This document shows positions 1-11,378 of a stretch of 64,000 nucleotides of DNA, in pieces. Position 1 is the first letter of the stretch; every line of letters begins with the position of its first letter. The position numbers and the translations under genes were made by a program. The DNA comes from Tamarix chinensis (Eukaryota > Streptophyta > Magnoliopsida > Caryophyllales > Tamaricaceae), in the NCBI GenBank assembly GCA_030549775.1, contig CM060176.1, positions 98,633,815-98,697,814 on the forward strand, read 5' to 3'. A model generated the notes under the pieces. It was not told the origin of the DNA, did no database searches, and was given only the letters and a program-made list of their open reading frames with translations.

Positions 1-119
1 TCACATAAATACATACAACCATCCAAGTAGAGTACATGGCCCGATTGTAGTCCAGATTAATCATTTCATTAATCTCTTATCAGAGTTCGTTTCACAACAT
101 ACTTTTTATCAAATCCATG

Positions 120-500
120 CGAGTACGGGAACCCCACTATTTTGCCGGTGGATCGGTCTCCAGGGCACTCTGGCTCCTGGCCACTATTATAGCCGGTGGA
201 TCGGTCACTTAGGGTACATGCCCTACCACTATTATATGCCGGTGGATCGGTCTGGCCCCTTCTCGCACGGTGTTCCACTGTAAGTAGATAATGTCTTCCC
301 ACTTATTATCAACATGTATAGTTTGGTTCGTTGAGCTCGGGATCCCCCACTATTTTAGCCGGTGGATCGGTCACTAGGGTAACATACCCTACCACTATTA
401 AGCCGGTGGATCGATCTCCAGGTTACCGCAGTACCTGGCCACTATTATGCCGGTGGATCGGTCTGGGCCCGGCTCAACATCTTTCACTTTACGTGATTAA
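120..500 (+). repeat. Hairpin-monomer tandem array in element A
   Basis: Monomers of about 45-50 bases share the core CCACTATTATAGCCGGTGGATC followed by GGTC and then a short inverted repeat. There are six monomers in two groups; each group ends in a longer spacer (around 255-345 and 460-500) carrying a TTCCACTGTAAGT-like motif. Inverted repeats lie at 160-180 (CCAGG/CCTGG), 210-225 (TAGGG/CCCTA), 375-391 (TAGGGTA, ACA, TACCCTA) and 418-438 (CCAGGT-AC/GTACCTGG with one bulged T). The third monomer of each group lacks the inverted repeat. Related arrays occur at 4595-5045 and 27540-27990. Confidence 0.85.
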
Positions 501-829
501 TGTCTTAAGTATCTTATTCAAAGGCTTTCACCAAACATGCATAAATCACCACACATCACAATTACACTTTAATCACCATATACACATGATAGCACCAAAA
601 ACCCTAATCAGCCACCATATACCTCAATTAACCACAACAAATCATAATTCAGTCTCCTCCATACCCTTATAATGTCCTACGTATTATTTTTCACCCAAAA
701 TATTCAAACACCCAAATAACTCTTCTACTTCCTCCCTTATATCCCAAATCAACTTTTCACACGTAAATTTCTCTTCCATGCAAACATTAATCTCCCCATG
801 CAAACCTTTGAACCGTTTTCATGCAAATC

Positions 830-1495
830 CTAAAATTCCACGTGAAATCCTAAATTCAACCATGCAAACCCTAATACCGCCATTCAACCATCAATATCGC
901 CATGTAAATCCTAATACCACCATACAACTATAATTACCACCATACAAACCTTAATATCATCATACAAACCCTAATACCAACATACAACCATTAATACCAC
1001 CAGATAAACCCTACATTCCGTCATACAAAACCATAAATTCAATCCAACCAAAACCAAAGATGTACTCATACCAAACCCTAAAATTCAAACCATAAAGATT
1101 CTTCCATACCAAACCCTAAATTTAAGCCATAAAGATTCTTCCACATAAAATCATAAATTAGAATCTCCCAAGGAAAACTATAAATTGAATTCCCCCAAGA
1201 AAATCATAAATTAGATTCCCCCATATAATATCATAAATTACATTTTCCCAAATAACATCATGAATTAGATTCTCCCAAACAAATTATAAATTAACTCCCC
1301 CAATCAAATCGTAACTTAAATTCTCCCATATAATATTATAAATTACATTCTCCCAAATAACATCATAAACTAAATTCTCCCAAACAAATTATAAATTAAC
1401 TCTCCCAATCAAATCATAACTTAAATTATCCCATATAATATTATAAATTAAATTCTCCCAAATAGCATCATAAACTAGATTATTCCTTATAAAAC
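830..1495 (+). repeat. Degenerate short tandem repeats in element A
   Basis: From about 830 to 1080 a unit of roughly 24 bases built on CATACAAACCCTAATACCA repeats with much drift. From about 1140 to 1495 a unit of roughly 28 bases built on AAATTAGATTCTCCCAAA repeats. Four of these form a higher-order period of about 105 bases, most clearly between 1310 and 1480. No coding potential is visible. Confidence 0.7.
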
Positions 1496-1984
1496 CATAA
1501 AATTTAGGTCAACTCATTTCCCTTAGTCAACGTCTTTCCCCATCCTCCTTTTTCATCCTTCCTCTCACACAAACCACATCGACTTCCTCACATACACAAC
1601 ACATATCATCATACATAATTAATATGCATACCATGCACAACATACTTCAACTCCAAGTCATACCACATATAAAATATTTAATTATAATAAACCTCACATG
1701 CGAAACACATAATACACATAAGCACATAAAAGGCCTTAGCACTCCTTACCTAAAACGACATCGGTCTTGGAGCATGCTCCTATTCCACTTGAGGGATTTG
1801 ACTGGGCTCACCTATTATGGGGAAGAAATACTAGGATTAGCTTCCTTCCTATACTACTATTAGTTTCTAATTTATCTTAAGTCTTGATTCTTAATTAATT
1901 ATGCCCAAAACCACTAAAACATTAATACATACTATTATAATTTAAAGTAAAAAGGGTGATATAAGGGTTTCTACCCTTTACCAA

Positions 1985-2600
1985 AATATGGTTAGTAAAG
2001 GTAATAATAATAATAATATTTATTATAATAATAATTTTAATAATAACAAATTATTACTAATAGTAGTAATATTAACAAAAAACTTAATAATAATAATAAT
2101 CTAAGCCTTAAATTTACAAAGTGGATTTATAAACCTCCCTATTTAATGATAATACTATTTGAAATGTAAAAATATATTAATATTATACATATACTTATTA
2201 TATAAAGTTAATAAAGATAATAATAATAATAATATAATTAGAAAAAATGTTAAAAATGTTAATAATAGTTGTAAAAAGCCAATGTGCGAGACTTAGTTAA
2301 AATTTTAGGTTTATAATACTCCTGAAATAATTACAATATTAACTAAATAATTACACTAATAATAATAATATTAATATTATTATTAATAATAACATTAAAC
2401 ATGTAATAATTACATTAAATAGGCAAAATTCAAGAATAATAATTTATCTTACTCAATAATACTCCCAGACCTGTCAACCAAATTTAGAAATTAAAATACA
2501 GTTGATAACAACAATAATAATAATTATAATAATAATAATAATTAAACTCGAATTAGCATTAAAAATTAGAATAAAAGCATAATAATTATCAATAAATCGA
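1985..2600. repeat. AAT/ATT-rich low-complexity tract
   Basis: The tract holds many runs of AAT and TTA trinucleotides, for example around 2000-2090, 2220-2240, 2350-2400 and 2510-2545, and no open frame of note. It lies inside element A between the tandem repeats and the GC-rich block. Confidence 0.75.
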
Positions 2601-4234
2601 AAGTAAGTATTTAAAAGTTCTAGGGTTTCACCTTGAGTTGGAGGGTATTGGTGGCACCGGCGGTGGTTCCCGGAGGTGGCCGGAAAAGTGATCTAAGAGG
2701 GCCAAAAATTAGGAAAATGGGTAATGGAGAGGAAGAAAAATTAAAATAATTATATGGGGCTGTAGAGGATAATTAGTAGGATTTAATGGTTGGTTTGGAA
2801 GGTGTTAGAAGCGGCGCATGTGGCGGCGGGCGGTGGTTTAAGGTCTCGGGGTCAAGATTTTGGGCGAGATGAGAAGCAAACTTTGCACGGTTATGGACGC
2901 CCGTGCAAGAAGAATCGAAGTTTTAAAATGATTTAGTTAGATAGATGGAGTTTCAGGGAAGAGATTGATAGCAAGATGAGGTGATGAAGTTGGCCGGGGA
3001 AGGAGAACGAGGCGTCTGAAGTGGCGACGGTGGCAAGGTCGGGATTCTGGGTTGGGGGATCAAGGGCTCGATACAGAGCTGCTTACGAGGGTATTTATAG
3101 GGAAAATAAGAAAGGGTAGGGTTCTTTGGGCCGGCTAGTAGATAGGGAAGGTAGGGTTCAGCTCGCCGGAGGCGGCATTTGGCCGGTGGCAGCAAATCGA
3201 GCATGGGTGTGCGTAGGAGAGAGAGAGAGAGAATGGCGCGAGAGGAGGGAGATTTGGTCGGGTAATAGGGTTTTCGAAACAAATGGGAAGAGGAAGGAAG
3301 GAAAATTCTAGTCAAATGAGCGGAATCGGCGCCGGAAATCTCGGCTGGGCGGCGGCGGAAACGTTGCAGGTGCAACGTCGGGGAAGGCTGGCAGGCGCGA
3401 AGGAGGAGGAAGAAGAAAGGCTGGGCCGGGCGGTTCGCGAGAAAAGAAAAGAAAGAAAGAGGGGGCAGACCGGCGGTTCAGGCGTGGGGGAGGTGCGTTT
3501 AAATGTAACGCAGAGTTTCCGATAAAAATGGGTCAAAACGCGGCGTGGCACGGGCGGAAGGAGGACGCCGCGCGGGCTGGTTCATTAAACAACACGACGA
3601 GTTTTGGTTACAAAATGGAGAAAACGCAGCGCGTTGAAGGCGGGAGAAGGAGGCGCGCGGGCGCGGGCTAGGCCGAAGGAAAGGAAAGGAAAAGAGGAAC
3701 TGGGCCGCTGGGCTGGCCCAGTTCGGAGAGGAGAAAAAAGAAAAAGAAAAGAAGAAGAAAAAAAGAAGAAAAGAAGGAAAAAGGAAAAGGGAAAAAGGAA
3801 AAAGGAAAAATAATGGTTTGGGATAATTAAATTGATTAGAATATTTGGAATATTTAAAAATATTAATATTTAAATAAAATAATATTTAAAATCCCTTTTT
3901 AGGCTAAATTAGGATTTTTAAAATATTTTTTACAAATTCCTTTTTAATTAGCAAAACACCCTAATTTTCTCCAATTAAATTATTTATAAAATTAACATTA
4001 ATTTTAAACTATTTTCTCCTTCTTATTTTAAATAAAATAAATTACTTAATTTATTTTCATCATAAAATGCTTAATTAGCTAAAATACCTAAATTCTCTTC
4101 TAATAAAAATACTTATAAATTTCTTCTTGATTTACTCTAATTAATTCAATTTAAAAATAATTTATTTACATAATTATTAGAATAAATATCCTTTAAATGT
4201 AGTTTATAAAATATGAAATTTTCGGGGCATTTCA

Positions 4235-5681
4235 GGTGGTTGATTAGGGTTTGGTGTGGCTACTTAAGGTTTTTGTTGTATCATATGTTTTTGGTTATTA
4301 AGGTGTAATTATGAGAATGGAATCGATGATTTGTTATGTGTGGAGTGTTAAAATGATTTAGGTGATGTGAGGTGGAGTAAGAGGGGATGTTAAGGTCTAA
4401 ATTAGGGTTTCGGGATAAAACCCTAGAGTGAGATGTAAAGTAGAATTGGAGGATAAGTGTAAAGGGAGCGATTCATGCATGTCTAGGGTTTGGTGGTAGC
4501 ACATGTGTAATTGGTGAATAAAGTATGATGATGAATATAAAATTTATTATTTATGATTCGTGCATGTCTATGGTGAAAGCCTTTGAATAAAATATTTAAG
4601 ACACTAATTACTTAAAGTGGAAGATATTGAGACGGGACCAGCCAATCCACCGGTCAGTAATAGTGGTTAGGGTTTTACCCTATGTGCGACCGATCCACCG
4701 GTTAAAATAGTGGTTAGGGTTTTACCCTATTGTAACCGATCCACCGGTAATAATAGTGGTTAGGACATGATGTCCTATTGTGACCGGCCCACCGGTTATA
4801 ATAGTGGGGGATCCTGATCTCAATAAAAATGGACCAGAGTTTTACTAAGGCAAATAAAAGACACTAATTACTTACAGTGGAATACCATGCGAGCCGGAGC
4901 CAACCGATCCACCAGTTAGGAATAGTGGTTAGGACGCGTAGTCCTATGTGTTTCCGATCCACCGGCTATAATAGTGGTTAGGGTATGATACCCTATGTGC
5001 CTCCGATCCACCGGCTATAATAGTGGGGGCTTCCGTAATCGCATGGATTTGATAAAAAGTATGGTGTGAATTGGATTCTGATAAAGGATTAATTAAGTAA
5101 TTAATTCAGATTATTCATGGGCCTTTGTATGTACTTTTGCCTAGTTGATCATATGCATTTATGATTGTGTTCTTCTATTTTTCTGCATGGTTTACGTGTT
5201 TGTGTGTTGGCTTTAGTGATCAAGTCACCTTACTCAGTACTGGACCCGTACTGATACTACCTTGGTTGATGGGTCCTGTGATGATCCACCGATGGTGGGG
5301 AGCAGACCTCTTGTGCAGGTTTAAGATCAGGGATTGTTTTGGGGTGGTAGGCCTGACTTGAGTGAGTAGGCAATCCGGAATTTGACCCATCGGGTTTTAT
5401 ATTGTTTAAATGTATTTCTATTTGGAAGTTACAAGTGTTAATAAACGATTATGCGTACTCTGATTTTGTTGTATGATCTTTTGAATTCTTTTATGAATTG
5501 TTAATTTGAATTTAACGTAAATCTTTTCTTTAGCCTTAGCACTTGGTACTGGAACGGTCGGAGAGAACCGGTTTGGTACTAAGTGTGGCGGTAACATTTC
5601 CAGAATTCACAGATTTTAAGTGTTTCTATCTTAATAGCTTCTGTTTTCAAAAAAAAAATTAGTGAATTTTGGGGTGTTACA
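4235..5681 (-). mobile_element. LTR-like element B, reverse orientation, partial
   Basis: Read on the minus strand from 5681, the sequence starts TGTAACACCCCAAAATTCAC. It follows the 5' end of the complete copy at 26827 closely: both have the block TTACCGCCACACTTAGTACCA and then the CCGGTT...CCGTTCCAGTACCAAG block. It continues through a hairpin array (4595-5045) and stops at 4235. That break point corresponds to about position 610-620 of element A. The break coincides with the end of element A, so B appears to be interrupted by A, with its remainder expected left of the window. Confidence 0.6.
4595..5045 (-). repeat. Hairpin-monomer tandem array in element B
   Basis: Two higher-order units of about 260 bases each start with AGACACTAATTACTTA (4599 and 4859). 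Each holds three or four monomers with the core CCGATCCACCGG...AATAGTGG. Inverted repeats lie at 4668-4682 and 4715-4729 (TAGGGT, TTT, ACCCTA), 4761-4777 (TAGGACAT, G, ATGTCCTA), 4930-4946 (TAGGAC/GTCCTA) and 4979-4995 (TAGGGTAT, G, ATACCCTA). Stem sequences differ between monomers, but both arms change together. Confidence 0.85.
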
Positions 5682-7037
5682 TTACATTAACTCTATCATG
5701 ATTCTAGGTCTAAAAGTTCCTAGCATAATCGCACATAATTTTCTACTATCCTATGAGTGATTGGATTTACATAACCCAAGCTTATATAAAAAGAAGCCTT
5801 CTCCAAAGCTCTTAAGAAATACTTAGGAATTTAGCATCCAAACACATACATATATTAGCATATAATATTTCACAATAATAATGCACATTTAATAAAATAA
5901 TTTAGTGCTTCTAACCGATGGATTAAGCAAGATGAAAGCCAAGTAAAATTGAGCAATCAAGAGAGGGAAACTTCTAGGGGTGTTGCTGAGAAGGAGGGAA
6001 GAAAAACAGTGATATGTGACATTGTTGGGGAAGTAGCCAAGATAGAATAGGCTGGTGTAGAGCGGGGAGAAACGATAGGGCAAGTTGTAGCAAATGGAGA
6101 AGATGAGGTGTGGTAAAGGTCAAAGAACGGAGAGGATTTTTGGTAGAAATGGGTGAAGGTTTAAGAGGGAAGCTTCTGCCAAAATGGATGAAGGTAAAGG
6201 GGCATACTTCAATGGCTTAAGGTGTAGGTTAGGGTGGCTATGGAAGGAGTTGTTAAAGGTGGAGGGGGAGGAACCGTAGCAATGGCCGGTGGTGGTGTGG
6301 TTGTTTTGGTGGGGAGAGCCAAAGGCAAAAGGAAAAGGGAGAATGTGTGTGAGGAAGGGGAGGTTGCGGGGGTTCTATGCATGGTTGATGAGGGAGCTAC
6401 AACATGGATGGCCTATATAGGGTATGTGGCTTTGGTGTAGGTGGCCGATGGAAAAGTAGGGAGGCTGGCGGGGGTTGGTGTTATAGCAAATAAAAATGGT
6501 GAAAGAAAAGAAGTAGCGACAAGAATAAAGGAAGAGTTTGGTGCGCGAGAGGGAGATCACGAGAGGTAGGGTTTTGCATAATGGTCAAGGGTGTTTGGCT
6601 TAACATAGGGGGATATAAGAAGTGTATAATTTGAGGTTTCTTGCGGTAAAATGAGGAACAAAACTAGGATAGCAAAACAATGGAAGAGGGGAGGTATGGT
6701 GCAAAGTGATGGTGTGACATAGGTAACGTGTAGAGGTGAGGATAGGTTAGGGTAAAAATCTAGGTAAAGATTTAGGGTAAAATATTAGATAGAATTTAAG
6801 GTTACAGACTAGGTTTATTTGATGAAATATATACTAATTATGACCCAATCTAGGTTAAAAATTTACAACACACTCTCTAGCATATTTTAACCTAATTTAA
6901 TTTTATAACTAAATATTCGAAGTAATATTGCACATATTAATAAATATATTTATTATCAAGTATCCTAAAATAATTATTATAACTAATACACATAATTACT
7001 GGTTATAAATATGGCTTTCTAAGAATGGGGTATTACA
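5682..7037 (+). mobile_element. LTR-like element E, 3' part
   Basis: The segment ends with AAGAATGGGGTATTACA at 7037, the same type of end as elements A and C. It has the same order of an A-rich stretch, a GA- and GC-rich block (about 5920-6760) and an AT-rich tail. Its left border is the outer end of element B, so B probably inserted into it. No retroviral-type coding is visible. The short open frames in the GA-rich block are compositional. Confidence 0.45.
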
Positions 7038-8187
7038 ACTAGATTAGTTGTTACAATTTATTTGAGTCTCCATCCTCAAGTTATAATAATCAAATGGCTA
7101 TGATCACAATAATGGAATACGATAATTGATTGTTCTTAATTATTCATGGACATTATATTTCATTATCCGACGCATGATCATTGCATGTAGGTCATATGTG
7201 CAAAATTCTATCTTCTAAGATAATTGTGATATTCAACTTGAGTTCATGTTTTGTTACGAGTGTTGTCATTTACAGTCATGTGCTTATAAGCATGATTCTA
7301 TGGTTGCATGTTCTATCATATATTATCGTATGTACTTATATATACCTTTAATAATTATACCTATGAAATTCAATGTTAGCATGCCATACTCTAGCTATCA
7401 TATGTGTACATTGCTATATTCATTTCATGTATGACTTTCCTTGATATGTATTGGAAAAATGATTAATGTTATGCCATATACTTCATGAAATCATATGAGT
7501 TGTATGAGTGTGATGGTATGTGTATCACATGCATATTTGAGCATGAGTATCGTAAGTTAAATATTACCATATCTTTGTGTGCATCATGTCCTCCATGAGT
7601 TAGGTAGTTTTGATTTACTCAATATTGGACCCGTACTGATACTACCTTGGCTGATTGGGTCCTGCAACAATCTAGTAATAGTGGAGAGCAAACCTCTCGT
7701 ACAGGTTTAAAATTGATTGCTATTGTTAGGTTAAAGATTTGGGCTTTGAGAAAGTTAGGTCACCTAAAGTTTTATCCCTCGAGGATTTATTATTATTTTT
7801 CTTTTCTTATATTAAAATTCTAAAATGTTGTATTGAAATTTTAATGGTACTATAATTGAATTTCAGTTTTCCATTACTTCATTAAACTTTTTAAAATCCA
7901 ACTTTATTACAAAAGTTTTCGCTAATTTTATCAGTGATTATTTTGTTAAATGTAATTGTTTGTTTTCCACCTACCATTAGATATCTCCTTGTGGGAGTTT
8001 ATTCTCTCAATATAGATGATGTTTAATTTTTATTTGAATAGGTTTTAGCCTTATATCTAGCATGAGATAAATGATGGACATTTATCTTGTGTTAGGTGTG
8101 GCAGTAACCTTCCCCATTTTCTACTTTAGCTTCAGCATATCTTTCTTTAGAACAAAATTTTCAAGACTGAAAAATGGAGGTGTTACA
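7038..8187 (-). mobile_element. LTR-like element D, reverse orientation, partial
   Basis: Read on the minus strand from 8187, it begins TGTAACACCTCCATTTTTCA and soon contains GGTTACTGCCACACCTAACAC, which parallels the 5' block of elements B and C. The region 7618-7720 matches 5225-5335 of element B: both share CCCGTACTGATACTACCTTGG and a downstream GAGCA-GACCTCT block. It stops where element E ends. No hairpin array remains in the visible part. Confidence 0.5.
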
Positions 8188-10990
8188 TCTTATGAGAACC
8201 ATTAATTATAATGATAATTGAGAACCACTAGTTTCATAAAGTAATTATGGTAGTTTCAAAAAACTATTACATTAGCTTCATAAACTAAAACAATTAGTCT
8301 CCTTAGAAACTTTAAGTGGCTTAATAAGCTATGACGAGTAGTTTCATTTGCAATTTAGAACATCTTCATAAGCTATAGCTATTAGTTTCATAAGATGAAG
8401 TAGTTTTGTTGGAAACTTTGAGTAGTTCCGTTAGAATATTAAAGTTTTATTTGAGTTGGCTGAGCTGTATAATTTTGTTTTGTTAGTAGAACTATCAACA
8501 TGTGGTAAGCCTATAATATTATTAATCATCCTACTCTAAGCTCCATGATTTTGGTTGTAGTGCTGCCAACATGTGGTTAGACAACTACTTTTTGATTTTC
8601 TAAGAATATTAAAGTCTCAATTGTCTAGTATTTTGGTAGTAAAAATCCCAACTTATAGTAAACCCATGCTTTTGATTATTTTAGGTGAACCTAGTAAACT
8701 AATTGTTGGATGTAAACCTTTTTAGGTTTTTTAAACACTTATCTGGTGTCTTTTCAGGTTTGTATATTTGTGTATTGAGTTATAAGTATTGAATGTATTT
8801 GCATTGTTATTATTTTATGGTGCCTTCTGAGGCTTATGTTTTTGTGTATTAGGTTATAGGTGTTGGAAGTGCTTATATAGTATCTTTTCAGGTTTACATA
8901 CTTGTGTATTGAGTTAGAAATATTGAATATGTGCCTTTTGATGCTTTTTAAATATTTATATGGTATCTTTTGAGGCTTTTATGTATGTATCTTAAGTTAA
9001 AGGTTCTAGATGTATTTGCATTATTATCATCTTATGGTACTAGATGGAAGTGAAATAATATTTAGATGGTATAGTAGATTTTTCCTTTTTTTCCTCTATT
9101 TTTGTTTGTATACTTTAATGTTGGTCTCAATAGATATTGTATATAATAATGTTTACTACTATACTAATATTTAGATTGGGCAGTATATTTTTTCCTTTTT
9201 TGCCTCTACTTTTATTCCTATACCTGAATGTTGGTATCAATAGATATTGTTTATACATAAGAAGTAATATACACTTTAATAAAGTATATTACTTCTAGCT
9301 TTTGATGTAAGTATTGATTGGATTAGTTGCACATTAATAATCTTATATATTTTATGAAGTTTTAAAAATGTTAAGTTATTTTAGTTATGGATTAATGCTA
9401 ATTTTTGGGTAGGTACCAAGTTGCATCTTTTTAGATTTATAGGTTTTTTGGTTATATTGGATTTTGGATAAACAATGGACCGGGTCAGGTCATTTTGGAT
9501 TTATAGTTTTTCGGGTTATACTGGATTTCAGGTACTTAGCAAGTGGGTCAAGGTTATTTCAGACTTATAATTTTTCATGTTATATCAAATATTGGATATG
9601 TATTTGATCAAGTTAGATAGGTTTTAGGTTCTTAATTATTTGGGTACTATCATATTAAATTTCAGGCACGTCTAATCAATATTCATCATGCTTTTTGGTC
9701 AGATAAAACTTTGTCAACTCTAATTGCAATATTCACTTCATGTTGTGATTGAAATGAAGTAGATTTTCACTTCTTGTTTAACAATATGGAAAAATAATTC
9801 AAGAATAAGTGGAGAATAAATAAAATCGAAAGCTTCTAAAGATTGGCAATTTAAATATTATTTATAATCATAACAAATAGGAAAACAACTTATTATGTAA
9901 GATTATTAAATTTTAAGGCCTGCAAAATAGTTTTAGATATAAAACTATAATTTTTACTCCATTGTTGCTATATGCACTAACTGTAGTCATAAAATTATAT
10001 GACCTTTTAAAAAAAATCAAATGAGTAATAGGTTGTTCTCATAACATAAAATCAAATAAAAAGGATCCTCAAACCTTATCTTCCATTACATATTTTGTCT
10101 TCTTGGATCATTGAATGGACAGTGTAGAAAATGTCAACTTGTTTGCTTCATTCATGCTCCTTTCAACTCTTAAAGTAATTTAAAGTCTTAATAGTTGGTA
10201 TAAAGGGAACAGATTATTTTTTGGAAATCATTAAAGATACCATAGTTGGAGAGTAACTTAGGGTTTGTGGTCAACTTTATCATAATGTATGCCGAACTCT
10301 AGTTTGGTTTCACTTGTAGTAGTGTGATCAATTTGAGATCATAGAATAATCTAAATTCACTTGGTGATTCCTCGCTAGCCTCCATAACACAACAACATTA
10401 ATTGAAAGTAACATAGTAATATTTATTAGTGAATGAAACTAGCTCCATAATATTTAATCCATTTGTAGAATCTAAAGATGAACAACAAGGATATGGTCCA
10501 AGTTGATCAAAATCTGTATACAACTAAAACAAATAGAAAGGATACTTACTCCATCATAATATAAACGTTGTTACTATCTTCATATGCCTCATTAAAATTT
10601 ATAAGATCTGGATGTCAAACCTATCAAAAATTTCACCTCCTACCTAACATCTTCAACAGAAATGGAAGTGGTTATTAAGAAAAAGAATACATAGAAAATC
10701 AATATCATTCTACAGAAACAAAACCTAAATATAAAAACTGCTAAACCAACAATAAAGGTTTACAACTAAACACCCAACCTAGGAATTGTATTACCATGGA
10801 AAACCAACGGATGGTACTTAATAAACCATTGAAGTTATGGAGGCCAACACTAATCCACATAAAACTCCATTCACTTGAGTCAAACCTCATGTGGTTTTTA
10901 CTGATGGAACAATTGTGCAAGATTAGACAACTTTGTGAATTATGTGGCCTTCACTAAAGAAAAAATTGTATATTGGAAAAACCATTTGAG
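8188..10990. other. AT-rich intergenic DNA with decayed repeats
   Basis: No gene is recognisable. Between about 8710 and 9050 a unit of roughly 110-130 bases recurs in diverged form, marked by TTTTCAGGTTT and TTGTGTATTGAGTTA. From about 9050 to 9260 a unit marked by TTTTTTCCTCTA...TTGGTCTCAATAGATATTG occurs twice. Around 9420-9600 three diverged copies of a GGATTTATAGGTTTTTCGGGTTATA motif are interleaved with GGGTCA motifs, possibly the remnant of a GGGTC-rich MITE. Confidence 0.5.
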
Positions 10991-11370
10991 CAGGGGTGCA
11001 CACCAGTCCAAAACAGGACTGGACCAGATGGGCTCGGACCATATCAGAACCCGATGAAGGACTGAAATTTTTTAAATTTAGAACTGAGGATCGGACTAGG
11101 ACTGAACTGGAATTATCGATCCAATACCAAAATTGGTAAATTATATAATTTTATATTAAAAAATAATATTTTTTTAGGCAAACTAATAATGCGATTTAGA
11201 ATTGGACTAGAAGAATGGACCAGTTGGGACTGGACCAAATAGGACTAAAAACTGTTAAGGACCAAAAAAATTTTAATTCAAAACCAAAACTCGAACTAGA
11301 CACCAAAACTTGAAATAATCATTCCGTATGGTCCAAAATTCCAATTCGGATTGATTCTTGAGCACCCCTA
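10991..11370. mobile_element. hAT-type MITE with exact 8-bp target duplication
   Basis: The 380-base element begins CAGGGGTGCACACC and ends GGTGCTC-AAG in reverse complement (…TTGAGCACCCCTA). It is flanked on both sides by CATTTGAG (10983-10990 and 11371-11378). Short inverted termini of the form YAGGGGTGC and an 8-bp duplication are the hallmarks of the hAT superfamily. The inside repeats GGACTGGACCAGAT-like words and codes for nothing, so it is non-autonomous. Confidence 0.85.
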
Positions 11371-11378
11371 CATTTGAG

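Larger units (their letters stand above)
1..4234 (+). mobile_element. LTR-like element A, 3' part (left end outside window)
   Basis: The element ends at 4234 with TTTTCGGGGCATTTCA. This matches the ends of two other copies in the window (7037 and 32173, GGGGTATTACA). Its layout matches the complete copy at 26827-32173: a hairpin array near the 5' side (about 120-500), AT-rich and degenerate tandem repeats, a GC- and GA-rich block (about 2640-3810), then an AT-rich tail. No gag or pol coding is visible. The open frames in the GC-rich block are low-complexity (Arg/Glu/Lys or Pro/Ser) and look accidental. Long LTRs of the Ty3/gypsy Tat/Ogre group often begin TGTAACACC, so a solo LTR or LTR part is the likely identity, but the lineage is inferred. 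What follows at 4235 reads as the inside of another copy in reverse orientation, so A probably inserted into it. Confidence 0.6.

Noticed and set aside
2953..3813. Several open frames on both strands in the GC-rich block of element A
   Set aside because: Composition is simple (Arg/Glu/Lys or Pro/Ser), frames overlap on both strands, and an equivalent block with different frames occurs in element C; no domain is recognisable.
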